A model generated the notes under the pieces. It did not search any database. It worked only from the letters and a program-made list of their open reading frames with translations, and was not told the DNA's origin. Positions 9,920 through 18,237 of a stretch of 64,000 bases of DNA are shown piece by piece. Numbering within the stretch: the stretch's first letter is position 1; every line of letters starts with the position of its first letter. The stretch lies in assembly GCA_034659015.1 (NCBI GenBank), contig JAYEGL010000011.1, positions 62,001-126,000 on the forward strand, written 5' to 3'. Source of the stretch: Maricaulis sp034659015. Its GTDB lineage: Bacteria > Pseudomonadota > Alphaproteobacteria > Caulobacterales > Maricaulaceae. The translations under genes and the position numbers were made by a program.

Positions 9920-10864
9920 TCAGCTCGTCGGGCAGTCCTCGGTCGGCTTGACCGGTTCTTCCGGCTTGATGTCGTCGGGCAGGGGGATGTGCTCGGTTTC
10001 GCCCGGCGGCAGGGTGAAGCGGCCGTCTTCGGGGAAGCCGGCCTCGGCCGCCGCGGTCCAGTCGCGCTTGGCGGTCTCGATGTCGGCCGTCTCGCTGGCG
10101 ACGAAATTCCAGTAGATGTGACGCTCGCCCAGCGGCGCGCCGCCGCAGATCATGATCCGGCTGGGTTTCTGCGCCCCCAGTTCCGGCTCGGTGCCGGGCG
10201 CGATGACGGCCATCTCGCCCGGTTCCAGCGCCTCGCCGCCGATGGTGATGGCGCCATCCACCAGATAGACGGCGACTTCCTCGTGTTCCAGGTTGAGCGT
10301 CGTCCAGGCACCGGCGCGCAGCTCGCCATGCAGGTAGACGATGGGCGAGAAGGTCTCGACCGGGGCCTTGTGCCCCCAGGCCGTGCCCAGGATCAGCCGG
10401 TAATCGCCGCCATCGCGTTCGAAGCGCGGCAGGGTATCGGCCTTGTGGTGGTGAAAGCCGGGCTCCATGGCCTCCTTGTCCGCCGGCAGGGCGACCCAGG
10501 TCTGGATGCCGAACAGCCGATGGCCCTCTTCGCGCTCGGGCGAGGGCGAGCGTTCCGAATGCACCACGCCGCGCCCGGCCGTCATCCAGTTTACGTCGCC
10601 GGGCCGGATGGTCAGGTCGACGCCCAGACTGTCCTTGTGCTGCATGGCGCCCTCGAAGAGATAGGTGACCGTGGCCAGGGCAATGTGCGGATGCGGGCGA
10701 ACATCGATGCCTTCGCCGGGGGCAAATTCCGCCGGGCCCATCTGGTCGAAGAAGATGAAAGGCCCCACCATGCGGCGGCGCCCGTGGGGCAGGACGCGGC
10801 GGACCTGGAAGCCGCCGAGGTCCCGCGTGCGGCCGGAAATCCTGCGCTCGATCTTGCTGTTCAT
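9920..10864 (-). CDS. Pirin family protein
   Basis: 314 residues; bicupin. The pirin signature is clear: RPHPHIALATVTYLFEG (His58, His60) and WMTAGRGVVHSE (His102, Glu104), the four metal ligands of the N-terminal cupin. Bacterial pirins act variously as quercetin dioxygenase-like enzymes or metabolic regulators, and the sequence does not decide between them. The ATG follows a GGGAG site. A long in-frame extension upstream is only the antisense of the neighbouring peptidase gene. Divergent from the M28 peptidase at 10973. Confidence 0.9.
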   Translation of the reverse strand: MNSKIERRISGRTRDLGGFQVRRVLPHGRRRMVGPFIFFDQMGPAEFAPGEGIDVRPHPHIALATVTYLFEGAMQHKDSLGVDLTIRPGDVNWMTAGRGVVHSERSPSPEREEGHRLFGIQTWVALPADKEAMEPGFHHHKADTLPRFERDGGDYRLILGTAWGHKAPVETFSPIVYLHGELRAGAWTTLNLEHEEVAVYLVDGAITIGGEALEPGEMAVIAPGTEPELGAQKPSRIMICGGAPLGERHIYWNFVASETADIETAKRDWTAAAEAGFPEDGRFTLPPGETEHIPLPDDIKPEEPVKPTEDCPTS

Positions 10865-10972
10865 CCCATTGCTCCCATCTGTCGGTGGCCGGGCCGCCAT
10901 TCGCACAGGCGGCCCTTGCGCTGTGCCCAAAGCGTCGCATAGTGACGCCCTTGAATGTGTGGGGAGGTAAGG

Positions 10973-12385
10973 ATGAAAGCAATCGTCGCGCTTGGAATGA
11001 CCATGTTTCTGACAGCGGAAACAATGGGTCAGGAGCGCCCGGAAATTTCCGCGGATGCGGCCGCCACGGCGGAAACGCTGATGGAAACGGCGCTGGAAAG
11101 CGATCTCGCCTACGACATCGTGGAATCGCTGACCACCGAGGTCGGGCCGCGTCTGGCGGGTTCCGAAGCCGAGGCCCGCGCCCGCGACTGGGGCGCCGCA
11201 CTGGGCGAGGAACTCGGTTTCGACCGGGTGAGCGTCGAGGGCTTCACCATGCCCTACTGGGAGCGCGGCGACCTGTCGATCGCCATGACCGCGCCTTACG
11301 AGATGCCGCTTGCGGGGACCGCGCTGGGCGGATCGGGCACGGGCGAGATCGACGCCGAGATCGTCTATTTCCGCCATGTCGACGACATCATGGAGGCCGA
11401 GGACGGTTCGCTGGAGGGCCGGATCGCTTTCATCGACGGCGATGCCATGGTGCCCAGCCAGACCGGGGCCGGCTACGGCCCCGCCAACCAGCGCCGCCGT
11501 ATCGGCTGGCAGCACGCCCAGCGCGCCGGCGCGGAAGCCCTGGTGGTCCGCTCGGTCGGGTCCGACAGCCACCGCTTCCCCCATACCGGCATGATGAGCG
11601 CGATGGACGGGGAATGGGCCGACATCCCGGTCATCGCCGTCTCCAACCCGGACGCCGACCATCTGCGCCGCCTGCACCGCAATGGCGAGACGATCGGCCT
11701 GACGGTCAATTCCACGGCCGGCTGGCACGGCGAAGTGACCAGCGGCAATGTCGTCATGGACCTGATCGGGAGTGAAAACCCCGAGGAAATCGTGCTGATC
11801 GGCGGCCATCTGGACAGCTGGGACCTGGGCACGGGCGCCGTCGATGACGGCGCCGGCGTGGCCATCACCACGGCGGCGGCCAAGCTGATCGCCGACCTGC
11901 CGGAACGTCCGCGCCGCACGATCCGCGTCGTCATGTTCGGGGCCGAGGAAGTCGGTCTGCTGGGCGCGTTCGCCTATGCCGACGAACACGCCGACGAACT
12001 GGCCAATCACGTTCTCGCCACCGAATCCGATTTCGGTGCCCGCACCATCTGGCGGCTGACCTCGAACGTGTCGGAAGACGGCACGGCGGTGGTCGACGAT
12101 ATCGGCCATCTGATCGCCCCGCTGGGGATCATCCGCGGCGGATCCGACGTTCCGGGCGGCGGTCCCGACATCATCCCGATGGCCCGGCGCGGCGTGCCGA
12201 CCGTGCGTCTGGAGCAGAACGGGTCGGACTATTTCGACCTGCATCACACGCCGGACGATACGCTGGACAAGATCGACCCGGACGAGCTGGCCCAGAATGT
12301 CGCGGCCTATGCGGCGCTGGTCTATCTCGCCGCGGACACGGACGTCGACTTCCGTGAAGACCCGGAAGACACGGCCAGCCAGTAA
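10973..12385 (+). CDS. Secreted M28 family zinc peptidase
   Basis: 470 residues with an N-terminal signal peptide (MKAIVALGMTMFLTAETMGQ). A PA-like insert lies near residues 110-230, followed by the M28 catalytic domain with its two-zinc ligand set: GGHLDSWD (His), VDDGAGV (Asp), FGAEEVG (Glu-Glu), ESDFG and LHHTPDD (His). Predicted to be an exported aminopeptidase or carboxypeptidase. The chosen ATG directly follows GGAGGTAAGG. A strong hairpin terminator follows the gene. Confidence 0.9.
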   Translation: MKAIVALGMTMFLTAETMGQERPEISADAAATAETLMETALESDLAYDIVESLTTEVGPRLAGSEAEARARDWGAALGEELGFDRVSVEGFTMPYWERGDLSIAMTAPYEMPLAGTALGGSGTGEIDAEIVYFRHVDDIMEAEDGSLEGRIAFIDGDAMVPSQTGAGYGPANQRRRIGWQHAQRAGAEALVVRSVGSDSHRFPHTGMMSAMDGEWADIPVIAVSNPDADHLRRLHRNGETIGLTVNSTAGWHGEVTSGNVVMDLIGSENPEEIVLIGGHLDSWDLGTGAVDDGAGVAITTAAAKLIADLPERPRRTIRVVMFGAEEVGLLGAFAYADEHADELANHVLATESDFGARTIWRLTSNVSEDGTAVVDDIGHLIAPLGIIRGGSDVPGGGPDIIPMARRGVPTVRLEQNGSDYFDLHHTPDDTLDKIDPDELAQNVAAYAALVYLAADTDVDFREDPEDTASQ

Positions 12386-12406
12386 GCGCCACACACGGCC
12401 AGAGAA

Positions 12407-12440
12407 AAGGGCGGGAAGCTTGCTTCCCGCCCTTATTCTT
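12407..12440 (+). terminator. Bidirectional terminator between the M28 peptidase and a GST
   Basis: A perfect 12-bp stem (12407-12418 with 12423-12434; arm AAGGGCGGGAAG) around a CTTG tetraloop, T-rich on the plus side (TTATTCTTTT) and A-rich before it (AGAGAAAA). It lies between two convergent genes and can serve both. Confidence 0.88.
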
Positions 12441-12459
12441 TTGTCGGCCGCGTTTCGGG

Positions 12460-13131
12460 CTAGCTGCCCACAATCCCGTATTCGCCGCCGCGCTCGAGGG
12501 CGCGCTGGTAGGCGGGGCGGTTGTGGATGCGTTCCAGCCAGGCCTGGATATTGGGATAGGCCTTGCCGATCCCGCCGCGCGAGGCGGCGGCTTCCAGCGG
12601 GAAGCTCATCTGGATGTCCGCCGCGCTGAACGTGTCGCCGGCGAACCAGTCCCGGCCGTCCAGTTCGGCCTCGATGAAGCCGAAGATGGTGTCGATTTCC
12701 GGCTGCACGAAACCGTCGTTCAGGCGGGTCACGATGGATTTGGCGACCGGTTTGGCGAAGAAAGGCATTTTCGCCTTGCCGATCTGGTCGACCACCAGTT
12801 TCACCAGCAGGGGCGGCATGGCCGAGCCTTCGGCGAAATGCATCCAGTAGACGTAGCGCCGGTGCGCCGCACTGCCCGCCTCGGGCTTGAGGGAAGGGCC
12901 GTAGGCGTCCACCAGGTATTCGGCGATGGCACCGGACTCGGCCAGGGAGATGTCGCCATCGGTGACGATCGGCGCCTTGCCCAGCGGATGCACGGCGCGC
13001 AGCGAGGCCGGCGCGCGCATGGTGTCCGGATCGCGCTCGTATTTCTTGATGTCGTAGTCCTGTTCCAGCTCTTCCAGCAGCCAGAGAATGCGCTGGGAGC
13101 GGGAATTGTTGAGATGATGCACCGTTATCAT
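12460..13131 (-). CDS. Glutathione S-transferase
   Basis: 223 residues. An N-terminal thioredoxin-like domain (ITVHHLNNSRSQRILWLLEEL, with Ser9/Ser11 as candidate catalytic positions) contains the glutathione-binding GKAPIVTDGDISLAESGAI segment. A helical C-terminal domain has the N-capping FSAADIQMSF motif near residue 170. Predicted to be a cytosolic transferase; substrate unknown. The ATG lies in a short A/T-rich leader after GGAATTG-like sequence. Shares the terminator at 12407-12440 with the upstream convergent gene. Confidence 0.9.
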   Translation of the reverse strand: MITVHHLNNSRSQRILWLLEELEQDYDIKKYERDPDTMRAPASLRAVHPLGKAPIVTDGDISLAESGAIAEYLVDAYGPSLKPEAGSAAHRRYVYWMHFAEGSAMPPLLVKLVVDQIGKAKMPFFAKPVAKSIVTRLNDGFVQPEIDTIFGFIEAELDGRDWFAGDTFSAADIQMSFPLEAAASRGGIGKAYPNIQAWLERIHNRPAYQRALERGGEYGIVGS

Positions 13132-13203
13132 GAGGTCTGTCCCGCGGCTTTGGTCATATCCCGCGAAGATAGTCCGCCGGACGGGCTCGGCAATGCGAAA
13201 GGC

Positions 13204-13542
13204 CTATTCGAGCATCGGCTCGATCATGTCGCCGGCCGGTGCGGCCCAGCCGGGCAGGTTCAGGCCCGTGTCCAGGCCGGCATGGCGCAGGCGGTGGCGC
13301 ATCTCCTCGGCGAGCTGCCGGTCGCCGCCGGCCAGATCGACAACGGTGAAAAAGGTGAGCTGGGCGACATGGCCGACATGGGTGTGCCCATTGTCCGCCA
13401 GCACGAAGGCCAGCTCGCGGAGCTGGGGCTGGCGGGTACAGAAGCTCAGGATGTCGCGGTCGAGCAGGCGCTCGGCATTGCGATCGAGCGGTGTTGACCG
13501 GGAGACATGATCGAAAGCCGGAACCGGCATTGCGAACCCCAT
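13204..13542 (-). CDS. Conserved-looking hypothetical protein
   Basis: 112 residues, acidic-to-neutral, with no signal peptide or membrane segment. It contains HTHVGHVAQLTFFTVVDL and a helical C-terminus ending DMIEPMLE. A second in-frame ATG five codons in (13530) has GGGG at better spacing and may be the true start. It is the last gene on the minus strand after the two unusual genes at 13662-15458, separated from them by about 120 bases. I do not recognise the family. Confidence 0.6.
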   Translation of the reverse strand: MGFAMPVPAFDHVSRSTPLDRNAERLLDRDILSFCTRQPQLRELAFVLADNGHTHVGHVAQLTFFTVVDLAGGDRQLAEEMRHRLRHAGLDTGLNLPGWAAPAGDMIEPMLE

Positions 13543-13661
13543 CCATTGCGTGTCGCGTCAAGCCTTACACTAGATATTGTGTAGGCCGGCCCGAGTCGGG
13601 GAAATGCATATCCTATGCATTCGCGGATGCGGGTGTGGAAAAGTCCGGAAAGGTGCGGACC

Positions 13662-14450
13662 CTAGATGTCCAGCCAGTAGGCGGTCACGCCCAGGCGCCG
13701 GAAGACCTCGCTCCAATAGGCCTGCAGTACGCCGCGCTGTTCCGCTTCCCAGCTGTCGCGGGGGATCAGGCGGATCTCCAGCTCGACGCCGCGCAGACTG
13801 TCGCCATAGGTCTCGCGGATGATGTCGGCGACGGCGCCCGGCGGCGGCACGCGCTGCTCGAACGTGCCGCGGCGGCGGCCATAGACCGAGAAGATCTCGG
13901 AATTCTGCAGCATGTCCGAGACCAGCACGATGCGGCGCCGCGGCACGGTGCGGTCGAAGCTCGGGTCCTGGCCGAGCCGGGCAAGGGCTTCGATGATCGG
14001 GCTGGAGGGCGCGTCCTTGGGCGTGACGAGGTCGGCCAGGGCGCGGTCGAGCGGCTCCGCGAACAGGGCGTTGTAGCGCGCCTGCACGCGTTCGGGATTG
14101 CGGTAGAGCGGATTGACCTGCTCGCCCGCGCCCGGATTGCACAGGGAGAAGCGGTTGGTATTGCGCAGTTCGCCGCTCTCGTTGAGCTCGTAGAGCGAGA
14201 AGCGCTCGCCCACGGCCAGCGCATCGCGGGCGCGCAGGATCAGATCGCCGATCGCATCTGCCTGGGCGGAGGAATAGAGGTCGGTCTTGTCGATCACGAC
14301 GACGCTGTGCGGCGGCGTGCTGTCGGCCAGGCACAGCGTCTGGCTGTCGTATTCCGCCGGCTTGAGCACGAAGGCGGCATAGCTGATCGCGCCCAGCACG
14401 GCGGCGATGATGACCAGATTGAAAAGCCCGATGAGGTCGCGTCCGGACAT
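13662..14450 (-). CDS. Membrane-anchored protein with a VWA-like fold, function unknown
   Basis: 262 residues. One N-terminal membrane helix (about residues 8-28), then an extracytoplasmic domain. SVVVIDKTDLYSSAQ followed by an alpha helix and GERFSLYELNE looks like the first strand-helix-strand of a Rossmann/VWA-type domain, but the MIDAS motif DxSxS is not intact (DKTD). A later segment, RRRIVLVSDMLQNSEIFSVY, resembles the second acidic strand of such folds. It lies 51 bases downstream of a four-helix membrane protein gene on the same strand, so the two probably act together. Specific role unknown. Confidence 0.7.
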   Translation of the reverse strand: MSGRDLIGLFNLVIIAAVLGAISYAAFVLKPAEYDSQTLCLADSTPPHSVVVIDKTDLYSSAQADAIGDLILRARDALAVGERFSLYELNESGELRNTNRFSLCNPGAGEQVNPLYRNPERVQARYNALFAEPLDRALADLVTPKDAPSSPIIEALARLGQDPSFDRTVPRRRIVLVSDMLQNSEIFSVYGRRRGTFEQRVPPPGAVADIIRETYGDSLRGVELEIRLIPRDSWEAEQRGVLQAYWSEVFRRLGVTAYWLDI

Positions 14451-14501
14451 GCCCCCCTCCCGTCGCTGGTGCCGGCGCAGCCCCGCGCCGGCTATCCAGT
14501 C

Positions 14502-15458
14502 TTAACGCCGGTGGCCCGGCCCGGCCAGATCCTGGCAGATTTCGTCCAGCAGGGTCTTGGCCTCGACCAGCTCTTCCAGTTCCGGGCCGGAGAGCTTCTT
14601 GGCATCCTTCCAGCCGGTCTCCAGCGCCTTTTCCAGATCGCGCGAGGCCTCGTCCAGGCGGCGGGTCACACCGCCATAGCCCGGAATGGCATCGTCGAAG
14701 GTGCGGCCCTTGTAGGCGGCGATGACCGCGAAGGTGGAGCCCAGGATGAAGAGCAGCAGGGCTTCCAGGGTCTGCAGGCTGAACGGGTTGGCGCGCGCCT
14801 CCAGAACCGGGGTGAGCACGGTGCCCGTGGTCTCCGCACCGCCCAGGGCGAGGGTGGCCGCGTTGAGTTCCAGAAGGTCGCGATAGTGGGCGGCCGTCAG
14901 GTTCAGCAGGCCCAGCGCGGCGATCGTGACGCCGACACCGGCCGCCGCCAGGGCCGCGACGATCGGCTTGTTGCGGTTGGACATGTGGCGCAGGCCGATG
15001 AAGCCGACCAGGAAGAAGGCGGCGATGACATTGGTGAAGGAGACGGTGATCGCCTGCAGCCAGCCGCCCAGCAGGCCCAGATCGGAACCCTTGGAGAAGA
15101 AATAGGCATTGGCCAGGCCCTCGAAGAGGACCAGCGTGGCCAGCACGGAAAAGTGCAGGATGTGCGATTTCGGGTAGACCGCGGCGCGGTCGATCGGCTT
15201 GACCGCCGGGCGGTTCGCCGCCGGCGTGTCGCCTTCGCGCTCGCTTTCGGCCGGGTCCTCGACGGCCCCGCCCCAGGTGCGACGGAATTTCAGCAGGTCC
15301 GCGTGACGCGCCCGTGCAATCGACCGGGCCCGCGAGAGCTGGATCATCGCGGCCGGCGCGTGCGTGTTGCGCAGCTCCGACGCTTCGGTCGAATAGTCCT
15401 GGGAGCCGCCGAAATCGGTCCGGTCGAGCACGGTCTGTTCCATCTGGTCTAAGGGCAT
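14502..15458 (-). CDS. Four-helix membrane protein, function unknown
   Basis: 318 residues from the ATG at 15458, which follows a strong GGGGGGAAGG site; a longer reading frame upstream lacks support. The first ~115 residues are soluble and charged. About four membrane segments follow, including HILHFSVLATLVLFEG, GWLQAITVSFTNVIAAFF and a late LLLFILGSTFAVIAAY. The C-terminal ~70 residues are an acidic helical tail (DEASRDLEKALETGWKDAKK). First gene of the apparent operon with the VWA-like protein. A GCCGGCGC hairpin (14471-14478/14485-14492) separates the two genes. Confidence 0.7.
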   Translation of the reverse strand: MPLDQMEQTVLDRTDFGGSQDYSTEASELRNTHAPAAMIQLSRARSIARARHADLLKFRRTWGGAVEDPAESEREGDTPAANRPAVKPIDRAAVYPKSHILHFSVLATLVLFEGLANAYFFSKGSDLGLLGGWLQAITVSFTNVIAAFFLVGFIGLRHMSNRNKPIVAALAAAGVGVTIAALGLLNLTAAHYRDLLELNAATLALGGAETTGTVLTPVLEARANPFSLQTLEALLLFILGSTFAVIAAYKGRTFDDAIPGYGGVTRRLDEASRDLEKALETGWKDAKKLSGPELEELVEAKTLLDEICQDLAGPGHRR

Positions 15459-15644
15459 AGCCTTCCCCCCGGCTGTCTCACGCCACATTGGCGTTTGATC
15501 CATGGTTAATGAGGAATTGTGAACCGAAGTGGGGCGGAATGCGGCAATTTGTGGGTGAAAGGCGGTGCCGGCCACGCCTGTCTATTGAATTTCCGGGACT
15601 TGGCGATCACGCTTGCGGTCATAAAACGCAATGGAGGGGGAGGG

Positions 15645-17396
15645 ATGACCCGACATGTCTCGACACGCCGCGACCTGCTGAAGGGCGGTGCGGTGGCGGC
15701 CGTCGCCGCGGGAACGGCCGCGCCGGCCTTTGCGCGCCAGGCGGATGCGCCCGCTGCGGCGGAGGCTGCGGACCGGGCCGTCTCGCCCGACACGCTGAAC
15801 TGCGCGGAAGCCCTGTTCGACATTCGCTATACCGAAGCCGAGCGCGCGCAGGCGGTGCTGGAAATCGACGAGTGGATCGCGCGCACGGCCCAGCAGCGCG
15901 CCGTGGAGAAGCCGAACACGCTGGCGCCGGCCTGCATGTTCGATCCGCGCCTGCCGGGAACCGTCTACCGCCCCCAGACCGGCGGTCTGAACCTGTCCGG
16001 CACGCCGGCCGGCGCCCTGCCGGGCGAGGATGCCGACATCGCCTTCGCGCCGGTCTGGAAACAGGCCGCCTGGGTGCGCTCCGGCGCGCTCTCTTCGCGC
16101 CGCCTGACCGAGATCTATCTCGACCGGATCGCGCGCTTCAACGGCCGTCTCAACGCCTTCGTCACGGTGACGCCGGAGATCGCCCGGGCCCAGGCCGATC
16201 ATTGCGACCGCGCGCTGACGGAAGGCCGTCTGATGGGGCCGCTGCACGGTATTCCCTACGGCATGAAGGACATTATCGACGTGGCCGGCGTCGCCGCGAC
16301 CTGGGGCGCCACGCCCTGGCGCGAGCGTGTCGCCGAGCACGATGCCCGCATCGCCGTCCTGCTGCGCGAGGCCGGGGCCGTGCTGCTCGGCAAGACGACG
16401 AACGGCGCCATTGCCTATGGCGACCGCTGGTTCGGCGGCCAGACCCGCAATCCCTGGAACCCGGAAGAGGGCTCGTCCGGCTCCAGCGCCGGTTCGGCCT
16501 CGGCGACGGCGGCGGGCCTGGTCGCCTTCGGCATCGGCACCGAGACGCTGGGCTCGATCGTCTCGCCCTCCAACCGGTGCGGCTCGACCGGGTTGCGGCC
16601 CAGTTTCGGCCGTGTGCCGCGCACCGGAGCGATGGCGCTGTGCTGGTCGCTCGACAAGATCGGGCCGATCGCGCGCTCGGTGGAGGATACCGCGCTCGTG
16701 CTGGCCGTCATCAACGGCCATGATCCGATGGATCCCGGTTCGCTCGACGTCGGGTTCCAGGCCGATACCGGTGCCGATGTGCGCGGCATGCGCGTCGGCT
16801 GGAACCCGGCCTGGTTCGAGACCGGCACCGATGCCGACCGCGCCGCCCTGGAGGCGGCCCGCGCCGCCGGTGTCGAACTGGTCGAATTTTCCCTGCCGGA
16901 CCGCCCCTATGACGCCCTGCTGGCCACGGTCGAGGCGGAATCGGCGGCCGCTTTCGAGCATCTCACCCTGGACGGCACCGACGACACGCTGGTCTGGCAG
17001 GACCCCGAGGCCTGGCCGAACACCTGGCGCCGGGCGCGCTTCATCTCGGCGGTGGACTACATCAATATCGACCGGTTCCGCCGCCAGGTGATGGCCGAGG
17101 CCGCCGCTGCCTTCGAGGGGCTGGATGCGGTGATCGGACCGAACTATGCCGGTGCCATGCTGCTGATCACCAATTATACCGGCCACCCCCAGCTGGCCTT
17201 CCGTTCGGGCTTTTCCGAGCAGGCCTCGCGGACCATATTCGGCAGTCCGCAGGAGGGCGCCGAGACGCGTTTCCGTGTGCCCCAGACCACCAGCCTGTGG
17301 GCGCCGCTCTTCGAGGAAGGGCGGATGCTCGCGCTTGGCCGCGAGATCGAGCGCCGGCTCGGCACGGCCGGTGAACGCCCCCCTGAATTCGCCTAG
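15645..17396 (+). CDS. Tat-exported amidase (amidase signature family)
   Basis: 583 residues. The N-terminus STRRDLLKGG followed by an Ala-rich hydrophobic stretch and AFA is a twin-arginine signal, so the enzyme should be exported folded. The amidase-signature Ser-cisSer-Lys triad is visible: Lys208 in YGMKDIIDVAG, the Gly/Ser segment GSSGSSAGSA near 277-285, and Ser304 in GTETLGSIVSPS. Hydrolyses an amide bond; substrate unknown. About 100 residues at the N-terminus precede the core fold, longer than typical cytosolic amidases. The chosen ATG follows GGAGGGGGAGGG. Confidence 0.9.
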   Translation: MTRHVSTRRDLLKGGAVAAVAAGTAAPAFARQADAPAAAEAADRAVSPDTLNCAEALFDIRYTEAERAQAVLEIDEWIARTAQQRAVEKPNTLAPACMFDPRLPGTVYRPQTGGLNLSGTPAGALPGEDADIAFAPVWKQAAWVRSGALSSRRLTEIYLDRIARFNGRLNAFVTVTPEIARAQADHCDRALTEGRLMGPLHGIPYGMKDIIDVAGVAATWGATPWRERVAEHDARIAVLLREAGAVLLGKTTNGAIAYGDRWFGGQTRNPWNPEEGSSGSSAGSASATAAGLVAFGIGTETLGSIVSPSNRCGSTGLRPSFGRVPRTGAMALCWSLDKIGPIARSVEDTALVLAVINGHDPMDPGSLDVGFQADTGADVRGMRVGWNPAWFETGTDADRAALEAARAAGVELVEFSLPDRPYDALLATVEAESAAAFEHLTLDGTDDTLVWQDPEAWPNTWRRARFISAVDYINIDRFRRQVMAEAAAAFEGLDAVIGPNYAGAMLLITNYTGHPQLAFRSGFSEQASRTIFGSPQEGAETRFRVPQTTSLWAPLFEEGRMLALGREIERRLGTAGERPPEFA

Positions 17397-17406
17397 GAAG
17401 ACCGAT

Positions 17407-18036
17407 ATGAAATTCTACGATTACAAGGCCGCACCCAGCCCGCGGCGCGCGCGCATCTTCATGGCCGAGAAAGGCGTCGAGATCGACACCGAACAGGTCG
17501 ATCTCGGCGAGAAGGCCCAGTTCGAGCCGGCTTTCCGCGCCATCAATCCGCGCTGCACCGTGCCCGCCCTCGTGCTCGATGACGGCACCGTGCTGTGCGA
17601 CAATGCCTCCATCGCCCGGTATCTGGAGGAATGCTTTCCCGACCCGCCCCTGCTGGGGACCGATCCGCTGGAAAAGGCCCTGGTGGCGGAATGGATGGCC
17701 CGGGTCGAGGGCGAAGGGTTGATCGGCGTCATGGAAGCGCTGCGCAATCGCTCGGAATTCTTCAAGGATTCCTCGATCACCGGGCCGCAGCGCTATGCCC
17801 AGGTGCCCGAACTCGTCGAGCGCGGCCGGGCCCGGGCCGAGGCCTTTTTCGACGTGCTGGACGCGCGTCTGGCCGAAGTGCCCTACCTGGCCGGCGAGCG
17901 CTTCAGTGCGGCCGATATCGCCGCCTTCGTCTTCGTCGACTTCGCCGGCTGGATCAAGCTGAAGCCCGCCGACACCCTGACCCATCTGGCGCAGTGGCGC
18001 GCCGCGGTCGCCGCCCGGCCCAGCGCGGAGGCCTAG
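17407..18036 (+). CDS. Glutathione S-transferase
   Basis: 209 residues. Thioredoxin-like N-terminal domain (MKFYDYKAAPSPRRARIF, with Ser11 near the active site; INPRCTVPALVLDDG and NASIARYLEE for glutathione contact) and a helical C-terminal domain with FSAADIAAFVFVD. It starts 10 bases after the amidase stop codon on the same strand and is probably cotranscribed with it. Resembles the GstA/yfcG-like soluble enzymes; substrate not evident. Confidence 0.9.
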   Translation: MKFYDYKAAPSPRRARIFMAEKGVEIDTEQVDLGEKAQFEPAFRAINPRCTVPALVLDDGTVLCDNASIARYLEECFPDPPLLGTDPLEKALVAEWMARVEGEGLIGVMEALRNRSEFFKDSSITGPQRYAQVPELVERGRARAEAFFDVLDARLAEVPYLAGERFSAADIAAFVFVDFAGWIKLKPADTLTHLAQWRAAVAARPSAEA

Positions 18037-18060
18037 GCTCAGCTATCCTCGTTCAGCATT

Positions 18061-18224
18061 GTCATCCCGGCCGAATGCCCCGCGAAGGCGGGGCGCAGGG
18101 CCGGGACCCATACGCTCGCTATCGGCCGGAAGCAGGCTCGATATCGAGGACAGCCCGGCGAACACCGGGATTATGGGTCCCGGACTTACGCCCGGCCCAA
18201 GGCCGGGCATCCATCCGGGATGAC
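18061..18224. repeat. Intergenic inverted repeat, family 3, copy 1
   Basis: Bounded by GTCATCCCGG (18061-18070) and its complement CCGGGATGAC (18215-18224), with internal hairpins such as GCCCCGCGAAGGCGGGGC. A related element with different inner arms lies at 55991-56131. It lies between convergent genes and may also help terminate them. Confidence 0.7.
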
Positions 18225-18237
18225 AGACTGTGGAAGC

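Noticed and set aside
10865..12394. N-terminal extension of pirin to an 824-residue protein
   Set aside because: The extra 510 residues are antisense to the M28 peptidase gene; pirin starts at 10864.
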